DNA of 37,734 bases from an uncultured Bacilli bacterium (GCA_947627225.1 CANQVB010000006.1:1-37734); one strand, 5' to 3'; counted from the stretch's first letter, positions 7,996 to 15,448 are shown. Notes: generated from the sequence alone by a model not told the origin. Numbers and translations: made by a program.

Positions 7996-8076
7996 CGTGT
8001 AAATAAAATAATTTACCAAGACTCAAGTTATCATAAAAGACAAAGAAAAGTCAAGTAAAAAATGAGAAATTCTATC

Positions 8077-8105
8077 TTGTATAGAAAACAAACGTTTGCT
8101 ATAAT
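8077..8105 (+). promoter_or_regulatory. Strong promoter of the small hydrophobic peptide gene
   Basis: TTGTAT and TATAAT are separated by exactly 17 bp, giving a transcript start near 8112 and a leader of about 57 bases. Confidence 0.7.
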
Positions 8106-8126
8106 TTTTATAGGGATATTTAACAG

Positions 8127-8136
8127 TTGAGTGCTT
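8127..8136 (+). repeat. 5' arm of a long-range inverted repeat
   Basis: ttgagtgctt in the peptide-gene leader is perfectly complementary to aagcactcaa at 8271-8280. It is also nearly a direct copy of attaagtgct at 8300-8309, so the two compete for the same partner. Confidence 0.7.
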
Positions 8137-8168
8137 GCCAACTTTCTTTTAGAAAGGAGGCTGATGAT

Positions 8169-8252
8169 ATGTATAAGAAAGATTTTTTAATCTTATCTCT
8201 TATTCTAATTATCTTCTTACGCATAGCCTTACTTTTTACTTTAGTAATTTAG
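8169..8252 (+). CDS. 27-residue hydrophobic peptide, possible type I toxin
   Basis: This ORF is too short for the ORF track. It begins MYKKDFLILS and is then almost entirely Ile/Leu/Phe with one Arg at position 18, so it would form one membrane helix. A near-perfect ribosome site (agaaaggagg) lies before the ATG, and a strong promoter is upstream. The 3' region holds a hairpin and then a clear terminator, so the whole unit (about 8112-8364) is a small stand-alone gene. The ten bases ttgagtgctt in the leader are exactly complementary to aagcactcaa after the stop, as in self-folded toxin mRNAs. I did not recognise a named family; Fst/TxpA-like and holin-like small toxins are the comparison. Confidence 0.55.
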   Translation: MYKKDFLILSLILIIFLRIALLFTLVI

Positions 8253-8263
8253 TAACCTGTAAT

Positions 8264-8358
8264 AAGAGAAAAGCACTCAATTTACTTTCATTTCAGTAGA
8301 TTAAGTGCTACCCAAATTATTTGGTGAGTACTCAACACTGCAATGTTAAGTATTCCCT
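8264..8358 (-). ncRNA. Hypothetical antisense RNA opposing the small peptide mRNA
   Basis: A minus-strand TATAAT lies at 8364-8369. Its possible -35 (TTGTCA) is only 13 bp away, which is too close, so the promoter is weak on paper. A start near 8357 and a stop at the hairpin ending near 8264 would give an RNA of roughly 90 bases overlapping the toxin-like mRNA 3' end. This is inference. Confidence 0.25.
8272..8309. terminator. Hairpin downstream of the small peptide gene; possible minus-strand terminator
   Basis: The 15-bp arms agcactcaatttact / agtagattaagtgct pair with one mismatch and one G-U. On the minus strand the stem is followed by TTTTCTCTT, so it could end an antisense transcript; on the plus strand no T run follows. 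Confidence 0.55.
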
Positions 8359-8364
8359 TTTTTA
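8326..8364 (+). terminator. Terminator of the small peptide gene
   Basis: gagtactcaaca / tgttaagtattc form a stem with loop ctgcaa, followed by cccttttttatt. Confidence 0.65.
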
Positions 8365-8403
8365 TTATATGCAAGGCATCCTTGACAAATACATGATAAC
8401 ATA

Positions 8404-8430
8404 AAAACGCACTTTTAGCAAGCACGTTTT
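8404..8430 (-). terminator. Weak terminator after tRNA-Arg
   Basis: On the minus strand an AAAACG / CGTTTT stem is followed by T. A second small hairpin (ctcga / tcgag) lies between it and the tRNA. Both are modest. Confidence 0.35.
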
Positions 8431-8466
8431 CTTATTTGACTCGAAGCTATCGAGTTTCTTATCCAC

Positions 8467-8543
8467 TGGTGTCCCCGAGGCGATTCGAACGCCTGACCGA
8501 TCGCTTAGAAGGCGATTGCTCTATCCGACTGAGCTACGGAGAC
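8467..8543 (-). tRNA. tRNA-Arg (anticodon TCT)
   Basis: The minus strand reads GTCTCCG at the 5' end, paired with CGGGGAC in the acceptor stem, with an encoded CCA. The anticodon loop CTTCTAA is closed by ATCGC / GCGAT, giving anticodon TCT (AGA codons). The T arm contains GTTCGAATC. Confidence 0.95.
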
Positions 8544-8594
8544 ATGCTCAAGAACACTCTTAATTTAGCACAAACTTTTCACTTTGTAAAGTTT

Positions 8595-8948
8595 TCACCG
8601 AAAAAATTGCTTGAAGAAAGAGGTTCTTTCTTTTTGCTTCATTTTGTCATACTGCTTATAAAGGCTTTGTACGGTATTTTCTAAAAAGAAATAATGAACT
8701 ACATAGAAGATAAGAAAAATAAGAAGAAAAAGAGAAATGACAAAAAGAAGTGGATGCAAAAGCGCCAGGAAAAAAGAAAGAAATGTAAAGAGTCCATAGA
8801 AGAGTGTAACCAGAAGATGAATCATTCGCTCATGTTGGAAAAATTGAATCTTGATAAGATGTTCCTCAATTTCTTTGGCTGAAAAAGTAGTTTGTTTTTT
8901 GAGTTTTTCTTCGATTTCTTGGTAATAGTTCCACAAATATTTTCTCAT
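8595..8948 (-). CDS. Small membrane protein of unknown function
   Basis: This 117-residue protein has a charged N-terminal helix region (about 1-42, KKQTTFSAKEIEEHL), two adjacent membrane helices at about 43-88, and a basic C-terminal tail rich in Lys and Phe. I do not recognise the family. It starts eight bases after the stop of the NagZ-like gene and is probably in the same operon, so an envelope-related role is possible but unproven. Confidence 0.65.
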   Translation of the reverse strand: MRKYLWNYYQEIEEKLKKQTTFSAKEIEEHLIKIQFFQHERMIHLLVTLFYGLFTFLSFFLALLHPLLFVISLFLLIFLIFYVVHYFFLENTVQSLYKQYDKMKQKERTSFFKQFFR

Positions 8949-8956
8949 AAATCCTC

Positions 8957-10186
8957 CTACTCAAAGTGTTCTTTCATATAGTTTTCGTGCTGTTCTAATT
9001 CACTTTCTTCTAAATCTTTTTTTTGTTGATCATCATCAAATAGATGATACTTTTCTTTTAGCCTTAGAATGCGAAGCACAGACGTTTCAACTTGGGCTTG
9101 TTCTAATTCTCCCTTTTCAATGGCTTCTTTTACAGTTTTGACAGCCTTTTCAAAGTTTGTTGGCATTAATAGGATATCGACTCCTGCCTGTAAAGCTTTT
9201 ACGATAATTTCTTCTTCACGATAGTGTTTAGTCAGTGCGCCCATATCGAGTGCATCTGTAATAATAACACCTTGATATCCTAAATCCTCACGCAACAGTC
9301 TAATCATAGTAGGAGAAAGGGAAGCAGGTGTTTCATCTTCTAAAATATTCGGAAGAGATAAATGCCCAACCATCATCATGACATCTTCTTCTTTGGCTGC
9401 TTCTTGAAAAGGATAAAGTTCTGTTTCGAACAGTTCTTCTTTACTCTTGTAGATGTTTGCAAAATCTTGATGGGAATCTTCATAGGTATCTCCGTGTCCA
9501 GGAAAGTGCTTATAAACAGGAATCACGCCTGTACTTTTCAAACCTTTGGCAAGGGAAAGCGCCATGTTTGTAACTTGTTCTTTGTCCGTTCCAAAACTTC
9601 GATTTCCAATGACTGTATTTTCTGGATTACTGTTAATATCTAAGACGGGGGCAAAGTCCACATTGATTCCAAGCGGCGCCAGTTCACTTCCTAAAATGAC
9701 GCCGACTTCTTTTGCTACCTCTACATCATTTGTACTTCCAACCGTTTGCATAGGAGGAATGCTTGTAAATTTTTTATCTTCCAAAGTCTTAAAGCGTTGT
9801 ACGCGTCCACCTTCTTGGTCCGTTCCAATAAAAAGAGGTGTTTTGGAAAGCATTTTTAGTTTTTGATTGAGCTCTTTCACATCCTGATACGTTGTAATGT
9901 TTTCTTGAAAGAGAATGAATCCACCAGGTTGATACGTTTTAACAGTATCAAAAAAACCATCTTCATAATCAGTATTTCGGTGACTGATGAAAAACAACTG
10001 GCCAATTTTTTCTTCTAGGCTCATTTTTTCTAATCGTTGTTTTGCAAGGTCTATTTTTTCTTCTTCTTTTGCATCTTGATTTGTAGGTGCATTTTTTTGC
10101 TGTGTACGTTGGTACCAAAAGAAAGTAGCACCCAAAACCAAAACAAGCAAGCAAACAAGGGAAATTATTTTTTTCAAATTTATCAC
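8957..10186 (-). CDS. nagZ: Glycoside hydrolase family 3 beta-N-acetylhexosaminidase, NagZ-like
   Basis: The 409-residue protein has an N-terminal membrane helix or signal (about 5-24) and a GH3 catalytic domain. The key NagZ motif KHFPGHGDTYEDSH contains the His/Asp pair that acts as acid/base in this subgroup. The nucleophile is the aspartate in VIITDALDMGAL. FIGTDQEGGRVQRF and FAPVLDIN are further GH3 landmarks. It should release N-acetylglucosamine from muropeptides or glycan chains outside the membrane or at the wall, for peptidoglycan recycling. There is no lipobox cysteine, so it is either anchored by the helix or released. A TATAAT-like minus-strand -10 lies about 15 bases upstream of its ribosome site. 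Confidence 0.9.
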   Translation of the reverse strand: MINLKKIISLVCLLVLVLGATFFWYQRTQQKNAPTNQDAKEEEKIDLAKQRLEKMSLEEKIGQLFFISHRNTDYEDGFFDTVKTYQPGGFILFQENITTYQDVKELNQKLKMLSKTPLFIGTDQEGGRVQRFKTLEDKKFTSIPPMQTVGSTNDVEVAKEVGVILGSELAPLGINVDFAPVLDINSNPENTVIGNRSFGTDKEQVTNMALSLAKGLKSTGVIPVYKHFPGHGDTYEDSHQDFANIYKSKEELFETELYPFQEAAKEEDVMMMVGHLSLPNILEDETPASLSPTMIRLLREDLGYQGVIITDALDMGALTKHYREEEIIVKALQAGVDILLMPTNFEKAVKTVKEAIEKGELEQAQVETSVLRILRLKEKYHLFDDDQQKKDLEESELEQHENYMKEHFE

Positions 10187-10236
10187 ATCCTATCTATATT
10201 ATAAGTGAAAAACTATATTTCTAAAAGAAAAAAATA

Positions 10237-10257
10237 AATTGGTAAAAATTACCAATT
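10237..10257 (-). terminator. Native terminator of the XRE regulator gene, now cut off by the IS
   Basis: AATTGGTA / TACCAATT with loop aaaat is followed on the minus strand by TATTTTTTT. Before the IS inserted it lay just downstream of the XRE gene stop; it now lies beyond the left end of the IS. Confidence 0.6.
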
Positions 10258-10306
10258 AGAAAAAAGGCCAAATCTATTTACGAAATACCCTTTCACTTTT
10301 ATAATA

Positions 10307-10437
10307 ATTATATTGCAAAGATGTCTTCTTTGATTTCACCGCACACTTGATTCAAAGATATATGATATTCTTTTGCAAGAAATACCAGCTTTTCAGTTGG
10401 TATTTTTGTTTTACTATCTTCATAATAGGAGTAGCTC
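10307..10437. repeat. Left copy of 131-bp direct repeat (IS target duplication)
   Basis: This is identical to 12464-12594 except for one base (T at 10415, C at 12572). On the minus strand it is the last 43 codons of the XRE regulator gene, with a Gly-to-Ser change at the mismatch. It has no start and is a dead remnant. It abuts the IS exactly. Confidence 0.9.
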
Positions 10438-10442
10438 CCAAG

Positions 10443-10453
10443 TTTGACAGTTG
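10443..10453 (+). repeat. Left terminal inverted repeat
   Basis: tttgacagttg, eleven bases matching the reverse complement of 12447-12457. It lies five bases inside the direct-repeat junction. Confidence 0.75.
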
Positions 10454-10473
10454 AAGTTCAAAAATAGTCATGT

Positions 10474-10498
10474 AAGCATTGAAAATGCTTGTTTTTTT
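10474..10498 (+). terminator. Insulating terminator inside the IS left end
   Basis: aagcatt / aatgctt with loop gaa is followed by gttttttt. It would block read-through from outside into the transposase gene. Confidence 0.65.
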
Positions 10499-10511
10499 AT
10501 GAAATTGTATA

Positions 10512-10540
10512 TTGCGTAGTTTCTCGTAGTGTGTTATAAT
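10512..10540 (+). promoter_or_regulatory. Transposase promoter
   Basis: TTGCGT and TATAAT are 17 bp apart. The -35 sits inside ttgcgtagtttct (10512-10524), which recurs inverted at 12364-12376. Confidence 0.6.
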
Positions 10541-10559
10541 ACTTGTAGGATGTGATTAT

Positions 10560-12365
10560 ATGGCAAGGTTATCTTATTCCAAAACTAAAAACAGTTTAAA
10601 TTATTACATTATTGAAGACTACCAAAAAAATGGAAAAAGAACTACACGGAAACTGGAAAAAATAGGCAATTTAGATCAAGTTTCAAAATTAGCTCAAAAA
10701 GAAAATATTGATCCTGATACTTGGCTGAATAATTATTTAAATAAATATAAAGAAGAGCACTATTCTCAGGTTGAACCTGAAAAAGTTATTATTGAGAAAT
10801 ATGCAAATAAACTTATATCTAAATACGTTACTAATAGATTTAATGTTGGTTATCTATTTTTAAAAGATATTTATTATTCCTTAAAATTAGATAAAATAGC
10901 TAAGAACATTAGTAGAAAATATAAATTTGAATTTGATTTAAACGACGTCTTGTCTAATTTAGTGTTCTCAAGAATTATTTACCCTTCTAGCAAATTAAAA
11001 ACTTATGAATTAAGTCAAAAATTTATTGAAACGCCTAAATATAATTTAGAAAACTTATATCGTGGTTTAACTTATCTAAATAACGATTTAGATTATATTC
11101 AGAAAGAATTATATAATACGAGTAAATCTGTCATTGATAGAAATACCAAAATCATATATTTCGATTGTACAAATTATTATTTTGATATTGACGAAGAAGA
11201 CGATTTAAGAAAATATGGTAAAGGTAAAGACCATAAACCCAATCCTTTAGTTGGTATGGGATTATTTATGGATGGGAACGGTTTACCTATTGCCATGAAT
11301 ATATTTCCGGGTAATGAAAATGAAACGAAACACTTAATTCCTCTTCAAAAACAAATAGTAAAAGATTTTAATTTAGAAAATGATAAAACAATCATCTGTA
11401 CAGATGCAGCCATGTGTACGGACGAAATAAAACAATTTAATATCAAAAATGGTCGAGCTTTTGTGATAACACAATCCATCAAAAAATTAAAAGAAGAATA
11501 CAAACAAAAGGTATTTTCAGATGATGATTGGAGGATTATCGGAGATTTAAAAAATACATACAAGTTAAGTGAAATATTAAATGATGAAGAAAAAAGTATA
11601 AACAATTATGAAACGATATTTTATAAAATAGTTCCTACCGAAACTGCTCATGTGAAGCAAGATTTAATTGTTACATTTCAAATAAAATATCGAGATTATT
11701 TAAGAAAAGTTAGAAATGGACAAATTGAAAGAGCTAAGAAAAAAATAAGTTCAACAAATACAGGAGATAAAATTAAGTTAAGCGTTAATCCTAATGATTA
11801 TAGAAGACTTATTAAAGAAGAAGTAACTCTAACTCCAAAAGGAACCAAGAGTAAGCAGGCAGACAACTCTTTAAATGAAACTAAAAAAGAAAAGTATAAT
11901 TATTCCTATTCCATAGATGAAGATATTATAAAAGAAGAAGAAAAATTTGATGGATATTATGGAATTACTACTAATTTAGTTGGAGATATACAGGAAATAT
12001 TAAATATATCTAAAAACAGATGGGAAATTGAAGAGTCATTTAGATTATTGAAAACAGACTTTGATTCAGGAACAATACATCTATCAAGAGAAGATAGAAT
12101 CAAGGCACACTTTCTTACATGCTTTATTTCTTTGTTAATTTATAGAATACTGGAAAACAAACTAAATTACAAATATACAAACACTAAAATAATAGAAAAA
12201 TTAAGAGAAATGGAAGTATATGAAGAAAAAGGTGCAGGATATTCTCCATCTTATGTAAGAGATGATTTAACAGATGATTTACATGAAATTTTTGGTTTTA
12301 GGACTGACTATGAAATAATTTCCTATGAAACTTTCAAAAAAATTTTTAAGCAGGTTAAAAACTAG
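10560..12365 (+). CDS. IS1634-family DDE transposase
   Basis: This protein of 601 residues begins MARLSYSKTKNSLNYYII, typical of the family. The DDE residues are visible: the first Asp in IIYFDCTNYYFD, the second in CTDAAMCTD, and the Glu in NRWEIEESFRLLKTDF. The length is normal and the frame is open throughout, so the element may be active. It has its own promoter and an upstream insulating terminator. The gene runs toward the XRE regulator, which is on the opposite strand. Confidence 0.95.
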   Translation: MARLSYSKTKNSLNYYIIEDYQKNGKRTTRKLEKIGNLDQVSKLAQKENIDPDTWLNNYLNKYKEEHYSQVEPEKVIIEKYANKLISKYVTNRFNVGYLFLKDIYYSLKLDKIAKNISRKYKFEFDLNDVLSNLVFSRIIYPSSKLKTYELSQKFIETPKYNLENLYRGLTYLNNDLDYIQKELYNTSKSVIDRNTKIIYFDCTNYYFDIDEEDDLRKYGKGKDHKPNPLVGMGLFMDGNGLPIAMNIFPGNENETKHLIPLQKQIVKDFNLENDKTIICTDAAMCTDEIKQFNIKNGRAFVITQSIKKLKEEYKQKVFSDDDWRIIGDLKNTYKLSEILNDEEKSINNYETIFYKIVPTETAHVKQDLIVTFQIKYRDYLRKVRNGQIERAKKKISSTNTGDKIKLSVNPNDYRRLIKEEVTLTPKGTKSKQADNSLNETKKEKYNYSYSIDEDIIKEEEKFDGYYGITTNLVGDIQEILNISKNRWEIEESFRLLKTDFDSGTIHLSREDRIKAHFLTCFISLLIYRILENKLNYKYTNTKIIEKLREMEVYEEKGAGYSPSYVRDDLTDDLHEIFGFRTDYEIISYETFKKIFKQVKN

Positions 12366-12376
12366 AAACTACGCAA
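12364..12376 (+). repeat. Inner inverted repeat partner at the transposase 3' end
   Basis: agaaactacgcaa is the exact reverse complement of ttgcgtagtttct at 10512-10524. It overlaps the transposase stop codon. Confidence 0.7.
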
Positions 12377-12390
12377 CTTTTTTTAAAGAC

Positions 12391-12439
12391 AAAAAATCCC
12401 ACTTTTCCTTTTGTTTATAAGGGCTTGTGAGATTTTTTA
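12391..12439 (+). terminator. Terminator after the transposase gene
   Basis: aaaaatc-cac and gtg-gattttt arms pair (one mismatch) across a long loop and end in a T run. Confidence 0.5.
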
Positions 12440-12446
12440 TATTCAA

Positions 12447-12457
12447 CAACTGTCAAA
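12447..12457 (-). repeat. Right terminal inverted repeat
   Basis: caactgtcaaa, the reverse complement of the left repeat at 10443-10453. It lies six bases inside the right junction. Confidence 0.75.
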
Positions 12458-12463
12458 TTCAAG

Positions 12464-12594
12464 ATTATATTGCAAAGATGTCTTCTTTGATTTCACCGCA
12501 CACTTGATTCAAAGATATATGATATTCTTTTGCAAGAAATACCAGCTTTTCAGTTGGTATTTTTGTTTTACCATCTTCATAATAGGAGTAGCTC
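12464..12594. repeat. Right copy of 131-bp direct repeat (IS target duplication)
   Basis: Matches 10307-10437 at 130 of 131 positions. It is the 3' end of the intact XRE gene, including its stop codon, which lies one base from the IS. Confidence 0.9.
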
Positions 12595-12917
12595 GATTGT
12601 CGAATTTTTAGAATCGCTGCAAATTCTTCTTGTGTTTTTTCTCTTTTGTTGCGCTCTTCTTTCAGTAAATTGCCAATCGTTTGATAGGTAATATTTTGTT
12701 GGTACTTGCAGTATTTTCTGCTGTTCGATAATCCTAGTAAATATTCTACATTGGTGTGAAAGAGTTCCGCCAATTGAATCAGTTTTAAAATCGGAAAATT
12801 AACATCTCCTAATTCCCACATTGTATAAGTAGAACGTCGGATATGTAAGAATTCGGCAACATCCTCTTGAGTCATATCATTGTCTTCTCGTAAATTTCTA
12901 ATTCTTACGTACTGCAT
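12465..12917 (-). CDS. XRE-family regulator with two helix-turn-helix domains
   Basis: The 150-residue protein has two tandem Cro/cI-type domains. The first is at about 1-62 (LREDNDMTQEDVAEFLHIRR, then STYTMWELG) and the second at about 75-142 (KEERNKREKTQEEFAAILK, then QSSYSYYEDG). No other domain is visible. It is divergent from the peptide-exporter operon, 126 bp away, and is the obvious candidate regulator of it. The IS entered at its 3' end, but the 131-bp duplication kept the reading frame and stop intact, so the gene should still be functional; it lost its original downstream terminator. Signal and operator are unknown. Confidence 0.85.
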   Translation of the reverse strand: MQYVRIRNLREDNDMTQEDVAEFLHIRRSTYTMWELGDVNFPILKLIQLAELFHTNVEYLLGLSNSRKYCKYQQNITYQTIGNLLKEERNKREKTQEEFAAILKIRQSSYSYYEDGKTKIPTEKLVFLAKEYHISLNQVCGEIKEDIFAI

Positions 12918-12944
12918 ATAACCACCTATATTTATTCTATTACA

Positions 12945-12972
12945 GCTATACTTTTTCTCATGGATTTGTCAA
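12945..12972 (-). promoter_or_regulatory. Likely promoter of the XRE regulator
   Basis: On the minus strand a perfect TTGACA is followed after 16 bp by TATAGC, about 30 bases before the ATG. The divergent exporter promoter must lie in the same 126-bp gap, but I could not fix it: a TGATATAGT element at 13022-13030 is too close to the start codon. Confidence 0.45.
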
Positions 12973-13043
12973 AATAATTGATAAAGTTTAAAAAAAGAGT
13001 GAAAAATCGTTCAAAAAGACAATGATATAGTAGGGGGATATCA

Positions 13044-15104
13044 ATGCGGAAAGTTCCAAAAGTACTCCAAGAGGATATGTTGGATTGTGGCCCTGCTTGT
13101 CTGTATGCCATTTTTAAGTATTATCATGGAAAAATGCCTTACGCAAAAATTAAAAAAATGGTCCAATTAACAGGAAAAGGTTGTGATGCGTATTCTCTAT
13201 TACAAGCAGGAGAAAAACTAGGATTTATGATGGAAGGAAAGAAAGGAGTGATTACACAGATTCCTTCTTCAAGCTATCCTGTTATAGCGCATATTAAAAA
13301 AGAGAACTATTATCACTTTGTTGTAGTGATGGGAATAGACACTTTTCAAAAAGCGGTTTTCATTATGGATCCTGCCAAAGGTTATGAGAAAATACCTCTT
13401 TCAAATTGGGAAGAAATTTGTACTGGGAATTACTTGTTTTTTCGTGTTAAACGTTTCTTAGCACGCGAAAAAAGTCGTTCTATTTGGAAAGAGATATTTC
13501 CTAAAACTTATTTGAAAAAAAGTATTTTACTGGCCCTTTTTGGAAATAGTATTCTAACTCTTTTTGAACTTTATACCTGGTTAGAAGTAAAATTGTTTTT
13601 TACTTATTTATGGGTGCAAAAAGATGTTTATAATTTATTACAGTACTTTTGTTTTTTTCTCAGTTTTCATCTCATTTTAGAAGGTGGATTTTACCTGCTC
13701 CGTTGGTTCTTTTTAAAACTTCAAAATACACTTTTAGCTTCTTACCTACAAACTTGGATGAAAAAATTGTTGTATCTCCCTTATTATTTTTATGAAAATT
13801 ATCGTGTGAGTGCATTGTTGGAGCGAACACAATCTTTTGAAGAAATTTATGCGTTTTGGTTTCAGTTGTTGGAAACGCTTTTCTTTTCATTCCCTCTTTT
13901 TATAATTGCTGCGTGGTTTCTTTCAAAAAAAAGCTTCCTTTTTCTAATTGGAGTTACGCCTTGTTGTTTGACTCTTTTGGGAAGTTCTTGCTTTTTCTTT
14001 CGTAAGTTTGAGAAAAAAGTAGAAAATTATCTTCAGAAAAGAGAAAGGAAAAACGAACTTTTTCTAGAAACATTTGGAAAGATGGACTTATTAAAAGGAC
14101 TTCATCAAGAACATTTTTTCTTTGCTAAGTGGCGCAAAATCTCGTTTCAATGTCAAAAAGCTACCTATCAATTTCAACTTTTTTTAAGACAGAAAGAAAG
14201 TATTCAGAAACTAGAGAGAAAGGTGAGTAAATTTTTGTTTTTATTTCTGTTTCTTTTTGCTTCTTATCGAAATGAGGTTGTTTTTTCTGACTTTTTCGTA
14301 TTAGAAATTCTTTTTGAATTGTTGTTAGAAAACTATACAAAAATATTAGAGCTCTTTCTGCTTTTTCCCAAAATAAAAGTAGAAGCTTCTAAATTAGAAC
14401 CTTTTCTCATGACCTCTTTTCAAGAAATTTTTCCTAAGAAAAGCCTTTTACCATATCCACATTTCACATCCCTTGCCATTCAAAATTTTACGTATCAGGT
14501 ACAAGGAAATGTCAAAAAAAGTACGTTTTCTATGTGTGTTCGTCCAAAGCAGAAAGTCATTTTACATGGCCCTTCAGGATGTGGAAAGAGTACGCTTTGT
14601 AAAAGTATCCTTCGCTATTATCCCATTGCAAAAGGAGAAATTTTTCTCAATCAAATGGATATTTTATATTTGAATTTAGAAGATTTAAGAAGTAGAATTT
14701 GTTATTTATCACAAGAAGAAGGCCTTTTTTCAGGGACATTACTTGAAAATATTACATTAGGAAAGAAAATCTCTCCAACACATCTTCAAAAAGTTTTAGA
14801 AATTACACATGTAGCCAAATTATTAAAGGAGAAGAAGATAGATCTTCATTTTCCAATTTCTATTTTAAATCTTTCGTTGAGTGGCGGGGAACGCAAAAAA
14901 ATTTTATTAGCAAGAACACTTCTTTTAAAACGAGATATTTATTTATTAGATGAAGTGTTCGAAAGTATAGAAGAGGAGGAAGCCTGCGAATTGATTCAAA
15001 ATACGCTAACCTATTTAAAAGATAAAATGGTCATTGTTATTTCTCATAGAAAAAATATTGATTTTCTCTTCGAAAAAGTATCTTATTTTGAGGAAACCGT
15101 ATGA
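13044..15104 (+). CDS. C39 peptidase-containing ABC exporter of double-glycine peptides
   Basis: The 686-residue protein is a bacteriocin-type processing exporter. Residues 1-130 are a C39 cysteine peptidase: Q9 and C16 in VLQEDMLDCGPAC, the histidine near residue 91 in YYHFVVVMG, and the aspartate in IMDPAKG. Several hydrophobic helices follow from about 155 to 430. The ATPase domain has Walker A GPSGCGKST (about 508-516), signature LSGGE (about 612) and Walker B IYLLDE. It would cut leaders after a Gly-Gly pair and export the peptide with ATP. Two such precursors lie directly downstream. It is translationally coupled to the next gene (4-base overlap). It is slightly shorter than typical (about 700-720), mainly in the membrane region. 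Confidence 0.95.
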   Translation: MRKVPKVLQEDMLDCGPACLYAIFKYYHGKMPYAKIKKMVQLTGKGCDAYSLLQAGEKLGFMMEGKKGVITQIPSSSYPVIAHIKKENYYHFVVVMGIDTFQKAVFIMDPAKGYEKIPLSNWEEICTGNYLFFRVKRFLAREKSRSIWKEIFPKTYLKKSILLALFGNSILTLFELYTWLEVKLFFTYLWVQKDVYNLLQYFCFFLSFHLILEGGFYLLRWFFLKLQNTLLASYLQTWMKKLLYLPYYFYENYRVSALLERTQSFEEIYAFWFQLLETLFFSFPLFIIAAWFLSKKSFLFLIGVTPCCLTLLGSSCFFFRKFEKKVENYLQKRERKNELFLETFGKMDLLKGLHQEHFFFAKWRKISFQCQKATYQFQLFLRQKESIQKLERKVSKFLFLFLFLFASYRNEVVFSDFFVLEILFELLLENYTKILELFLLFPKIKVEASKLEPFLMTSFQEIFPKKSLLPYPHFTSLAIQNFTYQVQGNVKKSTFSMCVRPKQKVILHGPSGCGKSTLCKSILRYYPIAKGEIFLNQMDILYLNLEDLRSRICYLSQEEGLFSGTLLENITLGKKISPTHLQKVLEITHVAKLLKEKKIDLHFPISILNLSLSGGERKKILLARTLLLKRDIYLLDEVFESIEEEEACELIQNTLTYLKDKMVIVISHRKNIDFLFEKVSYFEETV

Positions 15105-15448
15105 ATAAATGGACGTTGTTTAAAGTGCTTTTATTTCTTTATAGTATCGTTTTGCTTGTCTTTTTGAATATGCCTTTTGAACTGTTAACTTATGTGGCAT
15201 ATCAAGGCAGTATGAAAAATAGGAAAGATGCGATTGTTTATTCTAAAGAACCATTGCATCAAAAACAAGGCTATATTAAAAATCAAAAATACGCTTTTCG
15301 AATTTTGTCAAAACAAAAAATCAAGACGAAATACTTTTATGAAATTTCTTTTAAAAAAGATGTACCACAAGATGATTTTACACTTTATTGTAGGGGTGAG
15401 CGCGTATCACTCTGGGAATTGATGCAGAAAGAATGGAGGTTATCATGA
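15101..15448 (+). CDS. Small membrane-anchored protein of the peptide-export cassette
   Basis: This 115-residue protein has one N-terminal membrane helix (about 7-28) and an approximately 85-residue basic soluble part that probably faces outside, with a short strand-rich region (YFYEISFKKDVPQDDFTLYC). It overlaps the exporter by four bases and the first peptide gene by four bases (atga). I do not recognise the family. The position suits either a shortened HlyD/LcnD-type export accessory or an immunity protein; it is far shorter than a normal accessory protein and lacks a visible lipoyl-type motif. Confidence 0.7.
   Translation: MNKWTLFKVLLFLYSIVLLVFLNMPFELLTYVAYQGSMKNRKDAIVYSKEPLHQKQGYIKNQKYAFRILSKQKIKTKYFYEISFKKDVPQDDFTLYCRGERVSLWELMQKEWRLS

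Larger units (their letters stand above)
10438..12463 (+). mobile_element. IS1634-family insertion sequence
   Basis: The element is about 2.03 kb, bounded by the two 131-bp direct repeats. Near each end is the inverted repeat tttgacagttg (left 10443-10453, right 12447-12457). One transposase gene fills it. IS1634 and IS1549 relatives are known for unusually long and variable target duplications, which explains the repeat length. The interior is more AT-rich than the flanks. Confidence 0.9.

Noticed and set aside
8436-8684. Plus-strand ORF of 82 residues
   Set aside because: It runs across the minus-strand tRNA-Arg and the 3' end of a real minus-strand gene, with no ribosome site.
10307-10437. 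Left repeat copy as an independent small gene
   Set aside because: It has no start codon or ribosome site, and matches only the 3' part of the XRE gene; it is a duplicated remnant.
13022-13030. TGATATAGT as the exporter promoter
   Set aside because: The transcript would begin about seven bases before the start codon and lose the ribosome site.
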